A stretch of 64,000 nucleotides of DNA, taken from assembly GCF_902506415.1 (NCBI RefSeq), contig NZ_LR733275.1, positions 5,354,479 through 5,418,478 on the forward strand, in the 5' to 3' direction. The position numbers were made by a program, and so were the translations under genes. Shown piece after piece: positions 40,722 through 50,059 of this stretch. The stretch comes from Massilia sp. 9I (GTDB lineage Bacteria > Pseudomonadota > Gammaproteobacteria > Burkholderiales > Burkholderiaceae_D). The notes beneath the pieces were generated by a model that saw nothing but the letters and a program-made list of their open reading frames with translations, was not told where the DNA came from and ran no database searches. The number at the start of each line of letters is the position of its first letter. The stretch's first letter is position 1.

Positions 40722-40937
40722 ATGAACGTCATGAAGCATATGGAAGCCGTGTTCGTCGTCGCGATGAGCCTCGCCGTCTCGGGCAGCTACCTGCTGGATG
40801 CCATCCCCGAAGCCCAGGCCCGCAACTACAGCGCCGACCCCGCGATGGTCGGCAGCGGCGACAAGATCGCGGTCGTGAAGGTCACCGCCAAGCGCCTGAG
40901 CGCCGAAGAAAAGCTGGCCGACGGAGCGCGTGGATGA
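40722..40937 (+). CDS. Small exported protein, 71 residues
   Basis: Starts at ATG 40722 with AGGAG 7 bases upstream; the longer upstream frame is not used. A signal-peptide-like hydrophobic N-terminus (VFVVAMSLAVSGSYLL) precedes a short acidic/basic mature part (RNYSADPAMVGSGDKIAVVKVTAKRL). Function unknown. The 215-base gap before it, divergent from the PBP gene, shows no other gene. Confidence 0.65.
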   Translation: MNVMKHMEAVFVVAMSLAVSGSYLLDAIPEAQARNYSADPAMVGSGDKIAVVKVTAKRLSAEEKLADGARG

Positions 40938-41124
40938 GTGCCGCAGGCCGGTCCGTTGTCGCAACCCGGCGACAGCGGGCGGCTGGTGGCGGCATGAATT
41001 GTTTCGGCCTACTGCAGGGTTTGCCACCCCATCTGTTTCAGATGTAAGTATCTGCTTCAACGCTCCCTTCCGCCGACCTCCGGCGATATAGTGGGTCATC
41101 CGCTTCTGGATTTGGAGACCCGAC

Positions 41125-41718
41125 ATGAAACCTACCTTTACCCTTGCTGCCCTGATCGCCATTGGCGCTGCCTTCTCGCCGCTGACCGCGATGGCGCAGA
41201 CCGACTTCCAAGTCTATATCGGCTCGGCCCCGCCGGCGCCCATCTATGAACGCATGCCTGGCCCGCGCCACGGCTACGTCTGGGCCCCTGGCTACTGGGA
41301 ATGGCGTGGCCACCGCCACGCCTGGGTGCCGGGCCACTACGTCGCGGCGCGCCCCGGCTATGTGTACGCCCCGCCGCGCTGGTCGCAGCGCCAGGGCGGC
41401 TGGTACATGGAACCGGCGCGCTGGGACCGTGACCGCGACGGCATCCCCGACCGCTATGAGCGCCGCGGCTACGCCCAGGTGTACGGTGGCGGCTACCGCG
41501 ACGGTTACCGTGGCGACGGACGCGACTACTACCGCGACGGCCGCCGCTACGACCACGATCGCCGCGGCTACCGCGACACCGACCGTGACGGCGTCCCGAA
41601 CCGCTACGACCGCGACCTCGACAACGACGGCGTCCGCAATTCGCGGGACCGTGACCGCGATGGCGACGGCGTACCGAACCGCTACGACAACCGTCCGGAA
41701 AATCCGTACCGCCGCTGA
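41125..41718 (+). CDS. YXWGXW-like protein with Asp-rich calcium-type repeats
   Basis: A 197-residue exported protein. Signal peptide about 1-24 (IAIGAAFSPLTAMAQ). Residues about 45-100 contain the tandem Trp/Tyr-rich repeat of YXWGXW proteins (GYVWAPGYWEWRGHRHAWVP, APPRWSQRQGGWY). The C-terminal part has thrombospondin-3-like Asp repeats (DRDRDGIPDRY, DTDRDGVPNRYDRD, DNDGVRN, DGDGVPNRYDN) that may bind calcium. Located in the periplasm or outer membrane; function unknown. A strong terminator follows. Confidence 0.82.
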   Translation: MKPTFTLAALIAIGAAFSPLTAMAQTDFQVYIGSAPPAPIYERMPGPRHGYVWAPGYWEWRGHRHAWVPGHYVAARPGYVYAPPRWSQRQGGWYMEPARWDRDRDGIPDRYERRGYAQVYGGGYRDGYRGDGRDYYRDGRRYDHDRRGYRDTDRDGVPNRYDRDLDNDGVRNSRDRDRDGDGVPNRYDNRPENPYRR

Positions 41719-41744
41719 TACCGGCATCCCGAAAACGGACAAAG

Positions 41745-41766
41745 AGGCAGCTTCGGCTGCCTTTTT
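41745..41766 (+). terminator. Intrinsic terminator
   Basis: Stem AGGCAGC/GCTGCCT with a TTCG loop followed by TTTT, 15 bases before the RNase H-like gene. Confidence 0.85.
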
Positions 41767-41780
41767 GCTATCCTTGCACC

Positions 41781-42488
41781 ATGTCTCAGTCGCCTGACCA
41801 CGCCGCCCTGCTCGCCGCCGCCTTCAAGGGAGAAATCGCCACCAGCCGCCAGCTCGCCGCCCGCACCGGCATGCCGGAAGCGGACGCGCTACGCGCCACG
41901 CTTATCCTGCGCGCCGGCGTCGCCGGACTCGACCATCTGCTGGCAGCACGCGCGGCCGCGCGCCTGCGCAGCGAACACGGGGCCCTGGCCCGCCGCGCGC
42001 ACGTCGACGCGGCGCAGGCCAGGCGCGACCGCATCCCGTCCGCCGCCCCGGCCTGGCGCGCCTGGTTCGACGGCTCGGCACGGCCCAATCCGGGCCGCTG
42101 CGGCATCGGCGCCGTGCTCGAAGGCCCGGACGGCCTGCGCGTCGAACTGTCGCGCGCCGCCGGCTACGGCAACAGCAGCGAAGCGGAATACCGCGCCCTG
42201 ATCGCCGTGCTCGAAGCCGCCGCCGAACACGGCGCCGACACGCTTGCCGTCTACGGCGACAGCCAGGTCGTGATCGACGACGTCAACGCGCCCGACAGTG
42301 CCAGCGCCCCGGCGCTGCGCGCCTACCGCGCCGAGGCGCGTGCCCTGCTCGCGCGCCTGCCCGGGGCCACCTTGCGCTGGATCCCGCGCCACAAGAATCC
42401 CGATGCCGACGCGCTGTCGCAGCGCGCCGTGCCGCCCACAGTTTCCGAAGAATTGCATGAACGACCCAAAGAACCCACCGAACCTTGA
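41781..42488 (+). CDS. RNase HI-like protein with N-terminal extension
   Basis: A 235-residue protein: a helical N-terminal extension (about 1-90) and a YdeR/RnhA-type RNase HI domain. Catalytic carboxylates are Asp97 (FDGSARPNPG), Glu134 (SSEAEYRAL), Asp160 (YGDSQ) and Asp208/210 (RHKNPDADAL), so all four are kept. It should cut the RNA strand of RNA-DNA hybrids. The last 32 bases overlap the HD-domain gene, indicating translational coupling. Confidence 0.88.
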   Translation: MSQSPDHAALLAAAFKGEIATSRQLAARTGMPEADALRATLILRAGVAGLDHLLAARAAARLRSEHGALARRAHVDAAQARRDRIPSAAPAWRAWFDGSARPNPGRCGIGAVLEGPDGLRVELSRAAGYGNSSEAEYRALIAVLEAAAEHGADTLAVYGDSQVVIDDVNAPDSASAPALRAYRAEARALLARLPGATLRWIPRHKNPDADALSQRAVPPTVSEELHERPKEPTEP

Positions 42489-43134
42489 TCTCGCCACCTG
42501 GCGTCCGCGCCTGGCCGCCATGGCGGCGGGCAGCAGCGGCGGAGACGGCGCCCACGACAGCGCCCACCTCGAACGCGTGTGGCGCAATTCCCAGGCGCTC
42601 CTGGTGCAGCACCCGGAAGCGGACGCGCTGGTGGTGATGGCGGCGTGCTATCTGCACGACCTGGTCAACCTGCCGAAGAACGATCCCGAACGAGATCAGG
42701 CCTCGCGCCGATCGGCGCAGCTGGCGCGCCACCAGCTGGCCTGGATGAACTTCCCGCCGGAGAAGCTCGACGCCGTGGCGCACGCCATCGAAGCCCACAG
42801 CTTTTCGGCCAATATCCCGGCCGAGTCGCTGGAAGCGAAGATCGTGCAGGATGCCGACCGGCTCGACGGCCTCGGCGCTGTCGGCCTGGCGCGCATGTTC
42901 TACATTGCAGGCCGGATGGGGAGCGGCCTGGCGCATCCGGACGATCCGCTCGGCGCCCACCGCATTTTTGATGACCGCAGCTATGCGCTCGACCACATCA
43001 TGGTCAAGCTGGCCAAGCTGCCCGGCATGATGCAAACGGCCGGCGGACGCACGCTGGCCGAGGAACGGCTGGCGCGGCTGCTGGCCTTCCGCGAGGAGTT
43101 TGCCGCCGAGAGCGGTGTGCAGGACGGTGTCTGA
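42457..43134 (+). CDS. HD domain phosphohydrolase (YedJ type)
   Basis: A 225-residue protein from the ATG at 42457. HD-superfamily motifs: HDSAHLERVW (His33/His37 region), CYLHDLV (His67-Asp68), AHAIEAHSF and a late QDADRLDGLGA giving the last Asp. Members hydrolyse nucleotides or phosphoesters; this subgroup has no agreed substrate. It overlaps the RNase H-like gene by 32 bases. Confidence 0.88.
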   Translation: MNDPKNPPNLDLATWRPRLAAMAAGSSGGDGAHDSAHLERVWRNSQALLVQHPEADALVVMAACYLHDLVNLPKNDPERDQASRRSAQLARHQLAWMNFPPEKLDAVAHAIEAHSFSANIPAESLEAKIVQDADRLDGLGAVGLARMFYIAGRMGSGLAHPDDPLGAHRIFDDRSYALDHIMVKLAKLPGMMQTAGGRTLAEERLARLLAFREEFAAESGVQDGV

Positions 43135-43185
43135 ACCGGCTTTCCTGATGTTAAGATAACTGCCTGTCACCCGTCCGAGGCATCC

Positions 43186-44463
43186 ATGAGCAGCTCGACC
43201 GCGCCGCAGTCCACCACCGCGAAACCCGATTCCGGCAAGCTGAATTTCATCCTGATCTGCATCTTCATCGACATGCTCGGCATCGGCCTGATCGTCCCGG
43301 TGCTGCCGCTGCTGGTCGGGCAATTCGTCGCCGGCCGCGACGAGCAGGCGCTCTGGTACGGCGTGCTGGGCTCGACCTTCGGCGTGCTGCAATTCCTGTT
43401 CATGCCTGCGCTGGGAGCGCTCAGCGACCGCGTCGGGCGCCGCCCTGTGCTGCTGTATTCGATGGCCGGCATGGCCCTCAACTTCCTGGTGACGGCCTGG
43501 GCGCCGACCCTGTTCTGGCTGTTCATGGGCCGCGTCATCGGCGGCATGTCCTCGGCCAGCATGTCGGTGGCCGCGGCCTACGCTTCGGACATCTCGACCA
43601 GGGAAAACCGCGCGAAAAGCTTCGGCAAGATCGGCGCCGCCTTCGGCCTGGGCTTCATCTGCGGCCCCGTGCTCGGCGGCCTGCTGGGCAACAACAATCT
43701 GCACCTGCCCTTTTACGTGGCGGCCGCGCTGGGCGCCGCCAACCTTGTCTACGGTTACTTCATGGTGCCGGAATCGCTGGCGCCGGGCCAGCGCCCGCCC
43801 TTCTCCTGGGCGCGCCTGAATCCCCTGGCCGCCCTGCTGCGCCTGGTCAAGCGCAAGGACATCCGCGGCCTGATCATCGTCATCAGCCTGGTCACCTTCA
43901 GCCAGATGATGCTGCAGTCGACCTGGGTCCTGTACACCACCTTCCGCTTCGACTGGACCCCGCGCGACAACGGCATCGCCATGTTCTGCGTCGGACTGGT
44001 CTCCGCCGTGGTGCAGGCTGGCCTGCTCGCGGTGCTGATCCGGCGCTTCGGCGAAGTGCGCCTGTCACTGCTGGGGATCAGCTCGGGCGCGTTCACCTTC
44101 CTGGGCTATGGCCTGGCCACCCAAGGCTGGATGATGTATGCCCTGATCCTCTGCAACGTGCTGTCCTTTGCCGCCGGTCCAGCGCTGCAGGCGATCGTCT
44201 CGAAGACGACGCCCTCCAACCAGCAGGGTGAACTCATGGGCTCCCTGCAGTCGATCAGCAGCTTGGGCGTGATCGTCACACCGCTCATCGGCACCGCGAT
44301 CCTGGCCAAGGTCAGCCACCTGCCGGCGGGTGACTGGCGCCTGGGCAGCCATTTCCTGCTGTGCGCCGCGATGCAGGCGCTGGCGGTGCTGGTGGCCTGG
44401 CATTACTTCCGCACCCACCACGTGCACGACAGCCACGGCGAGAGTCACAGCGCGAACGCCTGA
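43186..44463 (+). CDS. MFS transporter, TetA/TCR-like
   Basis: A 425-residue twelve-helix transporter. The N-terminus IDMLGIGLIVPVLPLLVG and motif A GALSDRVGRRPVLLYS place it near the TCR (tetracycline/H+ antiporter) family, with motif C-like GFICGPVLGGLLG in helix 5. Chromosomal relatives commonly export various small molecules; no resistance phenotype can be claimed from sequence. Its stop overlaps the start of the next transporter gene (TGATG). Confidence 0.9.
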   Translation: MSSSTAPQSTTAKPDSGKLNFILICIFIDMLGIGLIVPVLPLLVGQFVAGRDEQALWYGVLGSTFGVLQFLFMPALGALSDRVGRRPVLLYSMAGMALNFLVTAWAPTLFWLFMGRVIGGMSSASMSVAAAYASDISTRENRAKSFGKIGAAFGLGFICGPVLGGLLGNNNLHLPFYVAAALGAANLVYGYFMVPESLAPGQRPPFSWARLNPLAALLRLVKRKDIRGLIIVISLVTFSQMMLQSTWVLYTTFRFDWTPRDNGIAMFCVGLVSAVVQAGLLAVLIRRFGEVRLSLLGISSGAFTFLGYGLATQGWMMYALILCNVLSFAAGPALQAIVSKTTPSNQQGELMGSLQSISSLGVIVTPLIGTAILAKVSHLPAGDWRLGSHFLLCAAMQALAVLVAWHYFRTHHVHDSHGESHSANA

Positions 44464-45293
44464 TGCCGGGGCTGGTCCTCGCCGCGGTGCTGTGCGCGGC
44501 CCTGCTGCACGCCGCCTGGAACGCCGCCATCAAAGCCGAGCCGGACAAGCTGCGCGCGGCCAGTGCAGTCACGCTCGGCGCCGCCCTGGTTGGCGCCATC
44601 AGCCTTTTGTTCCTGCGCGCGCCACTGCCGGCCAGCTGGCCTTTCATCGCCGGCTCGGCCGCGCTGCACCTGGTCTACTACCGGCTGCTGGCCGCCACTT
44701 ACCGCGACGCCGACTTCAGCCACGCCTATCCCCTGATGCGCGGCGCGGCGCCGGTGCTGGTGGCGCTCGCCAACAGCGGCAGCGAAGCCCTGCATTCCGC
44801 GCAGGCGCTGGCGATCGCCCTCGTGTTCGCGGGCGGCGCCGTGGTCTGTGTCGGCGGCGGGCTGCACTCATCGCGCCGAACGCTGGGCCTGGCGCTCGTG
44901 ACCGCGCTGGTGGTGGCCGCCTGCACGCTGGTGGACGGGCTCGGCGTACGCCGCTCGGGCGCGCCGGCCGCCTACACCGCCTGGCTGTTCCTGCTTACCG
45001 GGTTCGGTGTGACCTTGACCGGCCCGCGCCGGCTGCGCGGCGAACTGGGCGCCTACCTGGCAGCCCGGCCGCTGCTCGTGCTGGGCGGCGGCATTGCCAC
45101 CGGCGGCTCCTACGGCATCGCGCTGTGGGCGATGACGCTGGCGCCGATCGCGGTGGTGGCGGCGCTGCGCGAGACCTCGATCGTGTTCGCGGCGGCCATT
45201 GCCGCCTGGGTGCTGCGCGAACGGGTCGGGCCCGCGCGCATCGCCGGCGCCGTGCTGATCGCAGGCGGCGCGGCGGTGTTGCGGCTGGCCTGA
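44463..45293 (+). CDS. EamA/DMT family transporter
   Basis: A 276-residue protein from the ATG at 44463 with about ten hydrophobic segments in two EamA halves (LHAAWNAAIK early, RETSIVFAAAIAAWVLRE late). The late motif is the hallmark of the DMT superfamily. Substrate unknown; exporters of amino acids or metabolites are common. It is coupled to the MFS gene and ends 4 bases before the convergent TonB receptor stop. Confidence 0.88.
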   Translation: MPGLVLAAVLCAALLHAAWNAAIKAEPDKLRAASAVTLGAALVGAISLLFLRAPLPASWPFIAGSAALHLVYYRLLAATYRDADFSHAYPLMRGAAPVLVALANSGSEALHSAQALAIALVFAGGAVVCVGGGLHSSRRTLGLALVTALVVAACTLVDGLGVRRSGAPAAYTAWLFLLTGFGVTLTGPRRLRGELGAYLAARPLLVLGGGIATGGSYGIALWAMTLAPIAVVAALRETSIVFAAAIAAWVLRERVGPARIAGAVLIAGGAAVLRLA

Positions 45294-45297
45294 AGCC

Positions 45298-47460
45298 TTA
45301 GAACTTCATTTCCAGCGTGGTGCGCAGCTTGACGCCGCTCGGGTAGTTCCAGCTGCGCTTTTCCAGGCCGGTCACCGGATCGAAGTAGCTCGGTTCGAAG
45401 GAATCGGCTTCGGCCAACAGGTTGGATAGCGCGACGCGCAGCCGGGTCTTGGGGGTGAAGCTCCACACTGCATAGGTGTCCAGGTCGGTCCGGGCGACAC
45501 GGTAGAAGCCGCGGTTGACATCGACCTGGATGTAACCGCCGCGCCGGTGCGCCACGCTGGCGCCCAGCGCCAGCTTGCCGGACTTGTAGTCGGCTCCGAG
45601 GTTGGCCGTCAGCGGCGTCTGCTGCTCCATGCGGTTGTGCGGACCCGGTACCGATTCGACCTGCGACCAGTTGCGGCTCACGCTGGCGCGCAGGTCGATG
45701 GCCGGGGCATCGGCAAACAGCGCCTTGAGCGGGAACTTGGTCTCGATCTCGAGGCTGCGCATCACGGCGCGGTCGTCGTTCACCGGCGTGAAGATCCAGC
45801 GCCGGCCATCGAAAAAGATATGGTTGCTGATGTAGTCGTCGATCCGCCGCAGCGCACCGCTGACGGACAGCATCGCCCCTTCGGCCCAGTAATGCTCCCA
45901 GGCGGCGTCGATGCCCCATGCCAGTTCCGGCTTGAGGTCCGGGTTGCCGCGGAAATCCGCTTCGGTCGCGCTGTTGTTTTCCCATTCCGAGCGCAGCGGC
46001 ACGATGCTCCCCAGGTCGGGCGCCTTGTAGGTCCGGCTCACGGCGAAGCGCAATTGGTCGCCCTGCTTGTCGTCCTTGGTCGGGAATTTGTACAGGGTCT
46101 GCAGCACCGGGCTGAGAACGCTGGAGCGCACCCGCGTCGGCTCGACCGCGTTGCCCCTCACCTGCGTGCGCACGCCTTCCCAGCGGGCGCCGAAGTAGAC
46201 CGACCATTGCGTGTCGATCGTCCATTCATCCTGCGCGTAGAGCGCGGCGCGGCCGACCCGCGCGCGCACGTCCTCGTCGAGCCGCATCCCGGCCGGGAAC
46301 ACACGCACGCGGTCGCGCTCGACGCGGATTTCCGAGTTGGCGTTGACGCGCAAGTCCCAGCCCATGGCCAGTACGTGGCCGCCGTCCAGCGTACGGGTCG
46401 CCTTGCCTGTCGAGTTGAGGCCCCTGGCGTGGTTATCGGACAGGGTGCTGCCGTCGGTCTCCGGCAAGCCGGTCGCGTCCAGGCCCCGCCGGCGCAAGAA
46501 GCGTTTGTTCGAGGACCACTCGGCGCCGAGCTTGGCCTCGAGCTTCAGCCCCGACTCCGTGCTGCGGCTCCAGCTCAGGTCGGACTTGAGCATGCGGTCG
46601 TCGAATTCGCCGAAGGTCTGCAGGTCTGGCGTGCGCGGCGGCAGGCCAATGGTGGTCGTGACTATCGGGTGGGCGCCGTTGCGGAAGCTGGAACTGTTGA
46701 ACATCGTCTCCCAGGCGAGGGTGTCGCCGTTGTCGAGGGTCCAGTTCAGGCGCGGGCTCAGATTCAGGCGGTTCATGTGCCCCTTCTCCGGCGCATGGGT
46801 CGTGCGCGCCATGTCGACCACGCCGTCAGGCCGGATATTTTGCTCGGAACCACCCCACTCCCGGTCCAGGCTGTCGTGGTTGCCGCTGGCCGAGAACGAC
46901 CACGAGGATTTGTCGCCGCGGTCGGCCAGCTGGGTGCTGAAGGTCGGACCACGGAAGTCCTCGGACAGCAGGTAGCCCAGCTTGGCCTCGCGTTCGCGCT
47001 TGTTCGCCTTCTTGCGCAGCACGATGTTGATGGTGCCGGCCACCGACTCGGCCGAAAATTCCGCGGTGGCGACGCGCAGCACTTCGATGCGCTCGATCAT
47101 GTCGGGCGACAGGGTGTCGAGGGCGAAGCCGGCGGGCGTGCGTTCGCCGTTCACCAGGATCTGGGTGTAGCCGCCGCCCAGTCCGCGCATCCTGACCTGG
47201 GTGCTGCGTCCCGACCCGGTGGTCACCGTCACGCCCGGGATGCGCTTGAGGACGTCGGCGACGTTGCTGTCGCCGTAGCGGACCAGCTCTTCACGGTTGA
47301 CGACGATACGGGCGGCAGTGTCGTCGCGGCGCGCGTCATAGCTCGCGCCCTTTACTTCGACCTGCGCAATGGCGCCGTCGGTAGCGGTCTGCTGGGCCGA
47401 TGCCTGGGCGCAGATGCCGGCGACGAGGACTACAAGATAGCGGGGGCGCAGCAAGGTCAT
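45298..47460 (-). CDS. TonB-dependent outer-membrane receptor A
   Basis: A 720-residue receptor. Signal peptide about 1-23 (VVLVAGICAQASAQ), plug domain about 45-150 (VNREELVRYGDSNVADVLKR, VRMRGLGGGYTQILVNGER, ETIEVLR-like IERIEVLRVATAEFSAES) and a beta-barrel ending in the outer-membrane Phe (MKF). An obvious TonB box was not assigned. Paralogous to the adjacent receptor at 47633. The ligand is unknown; no transporter or regulator next to it hints at iron or sugars. A 17-bp palindrome lies upstream. Confidence 0.9.
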   Translation of the reverse strand: MTLLRPRYLVVLVAGICAQASAQQTATDGAIAQVEVKGASYDARRDDTAARIVVNREELVRYGDSNVADVLKRIPGVTVTTGSGRSTQVRMRGLGGGYTQILVNGERTPAGFALDTLSPDMIERIEVLRVATAEFSAESVAGTINIVLRKKANKREREAKLGYLLSEDFRGPTFSTQLADRGDKSSWSFSASGNHDSLDREWGGSEQNIRPDGVVDMARTTHAPEKGHMNRLNLSPRLNWTLDNGDTLAWETMFNSSSFRNGAHPIVTTTIGLPPRTPDLQTFGEFDDRMLKSDLSWSRSTESGLKLEAKLGAEWSSNKRFLRRRGLDATGLPETDGSTLSDNHARGLNSTGKATRTLDGGHVLAMGWDLRVNANSEIRVERDRVRVFPAGMRLDEDVRARVGRAALYAQDEWTIDTQWSVYFGARWEGVRTQVRGNAVEPTRVRSSVLSPVLQTLYKFPTKDDKQGDQLRFAVSRTYKAPDLGSIVPLRSEWENNSATEADFRGNPDLKPELAWGIDAAWEHYWAEGAMLSVSGALRRIDDYISNHIFFDGRRWIFTPVNDDRAVMRSLEIETKFPLKALFADAPAIDLRASVSRNWSQVESVPGPHNRMEQQTPLTANLGADYKSGKLALGASVAHRRGGYIQVDVNRGFYRVARTDLDTYAVWSFTPKTRLRVALSNLLAEADSFEPSYFDPVTGLEKRSWNYPSGVKLRTTLEMKF

Positions 47461-47549
47461 GCTCCAGTCTCCAGAAATAGTTGTTCAATTTGTGTGAAGA
47501 ACTATATTCCAGTTAATGGCAGAATGTAACCGCCGCACGGTACATTTTA

Positions 47550-47566
47550 TTGCTATCACATAGCAA
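47550..47566. promoter_or_regulatory. 17-bp palindromic operator upstream of receptor A
   Basis: TTGCTAT CAC ATAGCAA, a perfect 7+7 inverted repeat. It lies 84-106 bases before the receptor start, upstream of a likely promoter (minus strand GTTACA, 18 bases, TATAGT at 47501-47506), a position more typical of activation than repression. Confidence 0.5.
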
Positions 47567-47581
47567 TTTTGAATTCCATGC

Positions 47582-47610
47582 AAAAGAAAAGCCCGGCACA
47601 TGGCCGGGCT
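47582..47610 (-). terminator. Intrinsic terminator of receptor B
   Basis: Stem AGCCCGGC/GCCGGGCT (47590-47610) followed on the minus strand by TTTTCTTTT, 22 bases after the receptor B stop. Confidence 0.8.
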
Positions 47611-47632
47611 CGACGTTGGAGAACGCGTTTCT

Positions 47633-49840
47633 TTAGAACTTCAACTCGTAGGTGGCGCGGTAGCGCACGCCCTGCGGGAACACCATGCTGCGGGTCTGCG
47701 AGCCGATGCGCGCATCCTCGTAGGTGCTTTCGTTGACGAAGTCCTGGTGGAAGATGTTGCTGATTGCGAAACGCAACTGGCGCTTGGCGTCGAACTTCCA
47801 CAGTGCGTACCAGTCCAGTTCCCGGCGCGGCGCGACATAGGCGCGCTGGTTCAGCGATACGCGTACTGGGCCACCCGTACGGAAGGCGAAGCTGCCGCCG
47901 GTGCTCAAGGCGCCGCGCTTGTAGTCGGCGCCCAGGCTGACGGTCAGCGGAGTCTGCTGGTCGAGGCGGTTGTCCGGGCCAGGCACCGATTCCACACGCG
48001 ACCAGTTGCGGTTGACGCTGGCGCGCAGGTCGAGCGCTGGGGCATCGTCCATCAGCGCCTTGAGCGGGAACTTGGTCTCGATTTCCAGCGAGCGCGTGGT
48101 CGCGCTGTCCTGGTTGCTCGGCGTCGTGATCCAGCGCTCGCCGTCGAAGAAGGTCAGGTTGCGGGTAAAGTCGGTGATCTTGCGCGAGGAGACGCTGATC
48201 GACAGCAGCGCGCCTTCGGCCCAGTAATGCTCGTAGGCGGCGTCGATGCCGAAGGCCAGTTCCGGCTTCAGGTTCGGGTTGCCGCGATAATCCGGTTCGG
48301 TCGAACTGTTGTTCTCGCTGATCTGGCGCCGTGGGGTCAGGCTGCCCACGCTCGGCGCCTTGTAGGTGCGCGTGAGCGCCAGGCGCAGCTGGTCGCCCTT
48401 CTTGCCCGGGATTTTGTACAGCGTCTGCATGATCGGGCTCCAGACATTGGAGCTGGCCTTCCCGTCCGGGAAGGTATTGCCGGTGACGTCGGTGCGGATG
48501 CCTTCCCAGCGCGCACCCAGGTACATCGACCATGCCGGCGTGATGTTCCACTCGTCCTGGGCAAAAACGGCAAGGCGCTTGACCTGCGCTTCCGAGGTTT
48601 CGTACTGCGGCACGTTGCCGCTCACGCGCACCAGGTTGGTGTCGCGGCGCTCGTCGTCGCGGCTGTCCACGCCGCCGTCCCAGCCGAAGGCGAAGGTATG
48701 GCCCTTCTCGATCGTGCGGCTGTACTTGCCGGTGCTGTTCATCCCGCGGTCGCGGCCCGCGAGCACGCTGGTGGCGTCCAGCAGCGGCACGCCCGCCGTG
48801 GTGCTGGCGGTGCGGTGCGAGGTGCTGTCGTTCGCCCCGGCCTGGACGCCGATCTTCAGGTCGAGCTTGCCGCCCGACTCGAACTTGCGCGACCAGGTCA
48901 GATCCGAGCGCAGGAAGTTGTTCTCGGCCTTGAAGGCATTGAACAGGTCCGGGTAGCTTGGCGCCTGGCCGACGTAGGTGGTGGTCGGCTGGTGGAAGCG
49001 GTTCTGGAAGCGGTTCGCGTTGATGAATGTCTGCGAGGTCAGGGTGTTGTCCTGGCCCAGGGTCCAGTTCAGGCGCGGGCTGATGTTCAGGCCCGAGACC
49101 TGGCCATGCTGCGGCAGGCGGCTGGTGCGGTACAGGACGGTCTGGCCGTTCGGCGCCACGCCGATCTCCGTGCCCCAGGATTCGAAGTCGAAGCGGTCGT
49201 GCATGGCGTTGGCCGACACCGAGTAGGCGAAATTGCCGTCCTTGTCGGACAGCTGCAGGTTCGCATTCGGCCCCCAGCTGTTGCTCGATGCCTGGGCGCC
49301 CAGCTTCAGCTCGCGCATGCGGTTCTTCACCGAGCGCTTCAGAATGATGTTGATGGTGCCGGCCACCGACTGGGTCGAGAACTCGGCGCTGGCGGCGCGC
49401 AGCACCTCGATGCGCTCGATCGAGTCCGGCGCCAGCGAATCCATGGTGAAGCCGGCCGGGGCGCGCTCGCCGTTGATCAGGATCTGGGTATAACCGGCGC
49501 CCAGGCCGCGCATGCGGATCTCGCCACCGCGGCCATTGCTGCTGTTGACCGTGATGCCGGGCACGCGCTTGAGCACGTCCAGCACATTGGTATCGCCGTA
49601 TTTGGTGATCTCCTCGCTGCTGACGACCACCTTGGCAGCGGTATCGTCGCGCCGTGGATCATAGGTGTCGGCCGTGCCCTTCACTTCCACCTGCTGGATC
49701 TTCTTGCCCTGCTCCGCCTTGGGCGCCTCAAGCTTGACAGGCGCCTGGGCCTCCTGCGCGGACGCGCCGAGGATCGGGAGGCAAAGGGTGATCGCGGCGG
49801 CAAGCGCGGTCATGCGGAACGGGCTGGATTCGAAGGACAT
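47633..49840 (-). CDS. TonB-dependent outer-membrane receptor B
   Basis: A 735-residue receptor from the ATG at 49840; the longer frame to 50041 runs through the promoter region. Signal peptide about 1-28 (AAAITLCLPILGASAQ), a Pro/Lys/Gln stretch, plug domain (VSSEEITKYGDTNVLDVLKR, IRMRGLGAGYTQILINGER, IERIEVLRAASAEFSTQS) and a barrel ending in LKF. Sequence is closely similar to receptor A throughout, so the pair arose by tandem duplication and has since diverged in the barrel loops. Ligand unknown. Confidence 0.9.
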   Translation of the reverse strand: MSFESSPFRMTALAAAITLCLPILGASAQEAQAPVKLEAPKAEQGKKIQQVEVKGTADTYDPRRDDTAAKVVVSSEEITKYGDTNVLDVLKRVPGITVNSSNGRGGEIRMRGLGAGYTQILINGERAPAGFTMDSLAPDSIERIEVLRAASAEFSTQSVAGTINIILKRSVKNRMRELKLGAQASSNSWGPNANLQLSDKDGNFAYSVSANAMHDRFDFESWGTEIGVAPNGQTVLYRTSRLPQHGQVSGLNISPRLNWTLGQDNTLTSQTFINANRFQNRFHQPTTTYVGQAPSYPDLFNAFKAENNFLRSDLTWSRKFESGGKLDLKIGVQAGANDSTSHRTASTTAGVPLLDATSVLAGRDRGMNSTGKYSRTIEKGHTFAFGWDGGVDSRDDERRDTNLVRVSGNVPQYETSEAQVKRLAVFAQDEWNITPAWSMYLGARWEGIRTDVTGNTFPDGKASSNVWSPIMQTLYKIPGKKGDQLRLALTRTYKAPSVGSLTPRRQISENNSSTEPDYRGNPNLKPELAFGIDAAYEHYWAEGALLSISVSSRKITDFTRNLTFFDGERWITTPSNQDSATTRSLEIETKFPLKALMDDAPALDLRASVNRNWSRVESVPGPDNRLDQQTPLTVSLGADYKRGALSTGGSFAFRTGGPVRVSLNQRAYVAPRRELDWYALWKFDAKRQLRFAISNIFHQDFVNESTYEDARIGSQTRSMVFPQGVRYRATYELKF

Positions 49841-50019
49841 GGCTACTTCAAAAGTGAGAGGAATAGCAATTGTCCCAGAAGCAACTCCCGAAGTCTGCAA
49901 GAATCGAATATGCATATGGCAACTTTTTGATGCATACGCCCCGGCACGCAACACTGGAGTACACTCGGGCCTGGAGCGGCACTCATGCTTTTCTGTACAT
50001 TTCTGTGCAACAAGGCCGC

Positions 50020-50025
50020 TATAAT
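50020..50025 (+). promoter_or_regulatory. -10 box of psd
   Basis: A perfect TATAAT 35 bases before the GTG of psd. The -35 region (around 49996) is poor, so the box may need an activator or extended -10 contacts. Confidence 0.5.
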
Positions 50026-50059
50026 GCGCGATCGTTTCCACACCGAGAGGCCTGTCAAA

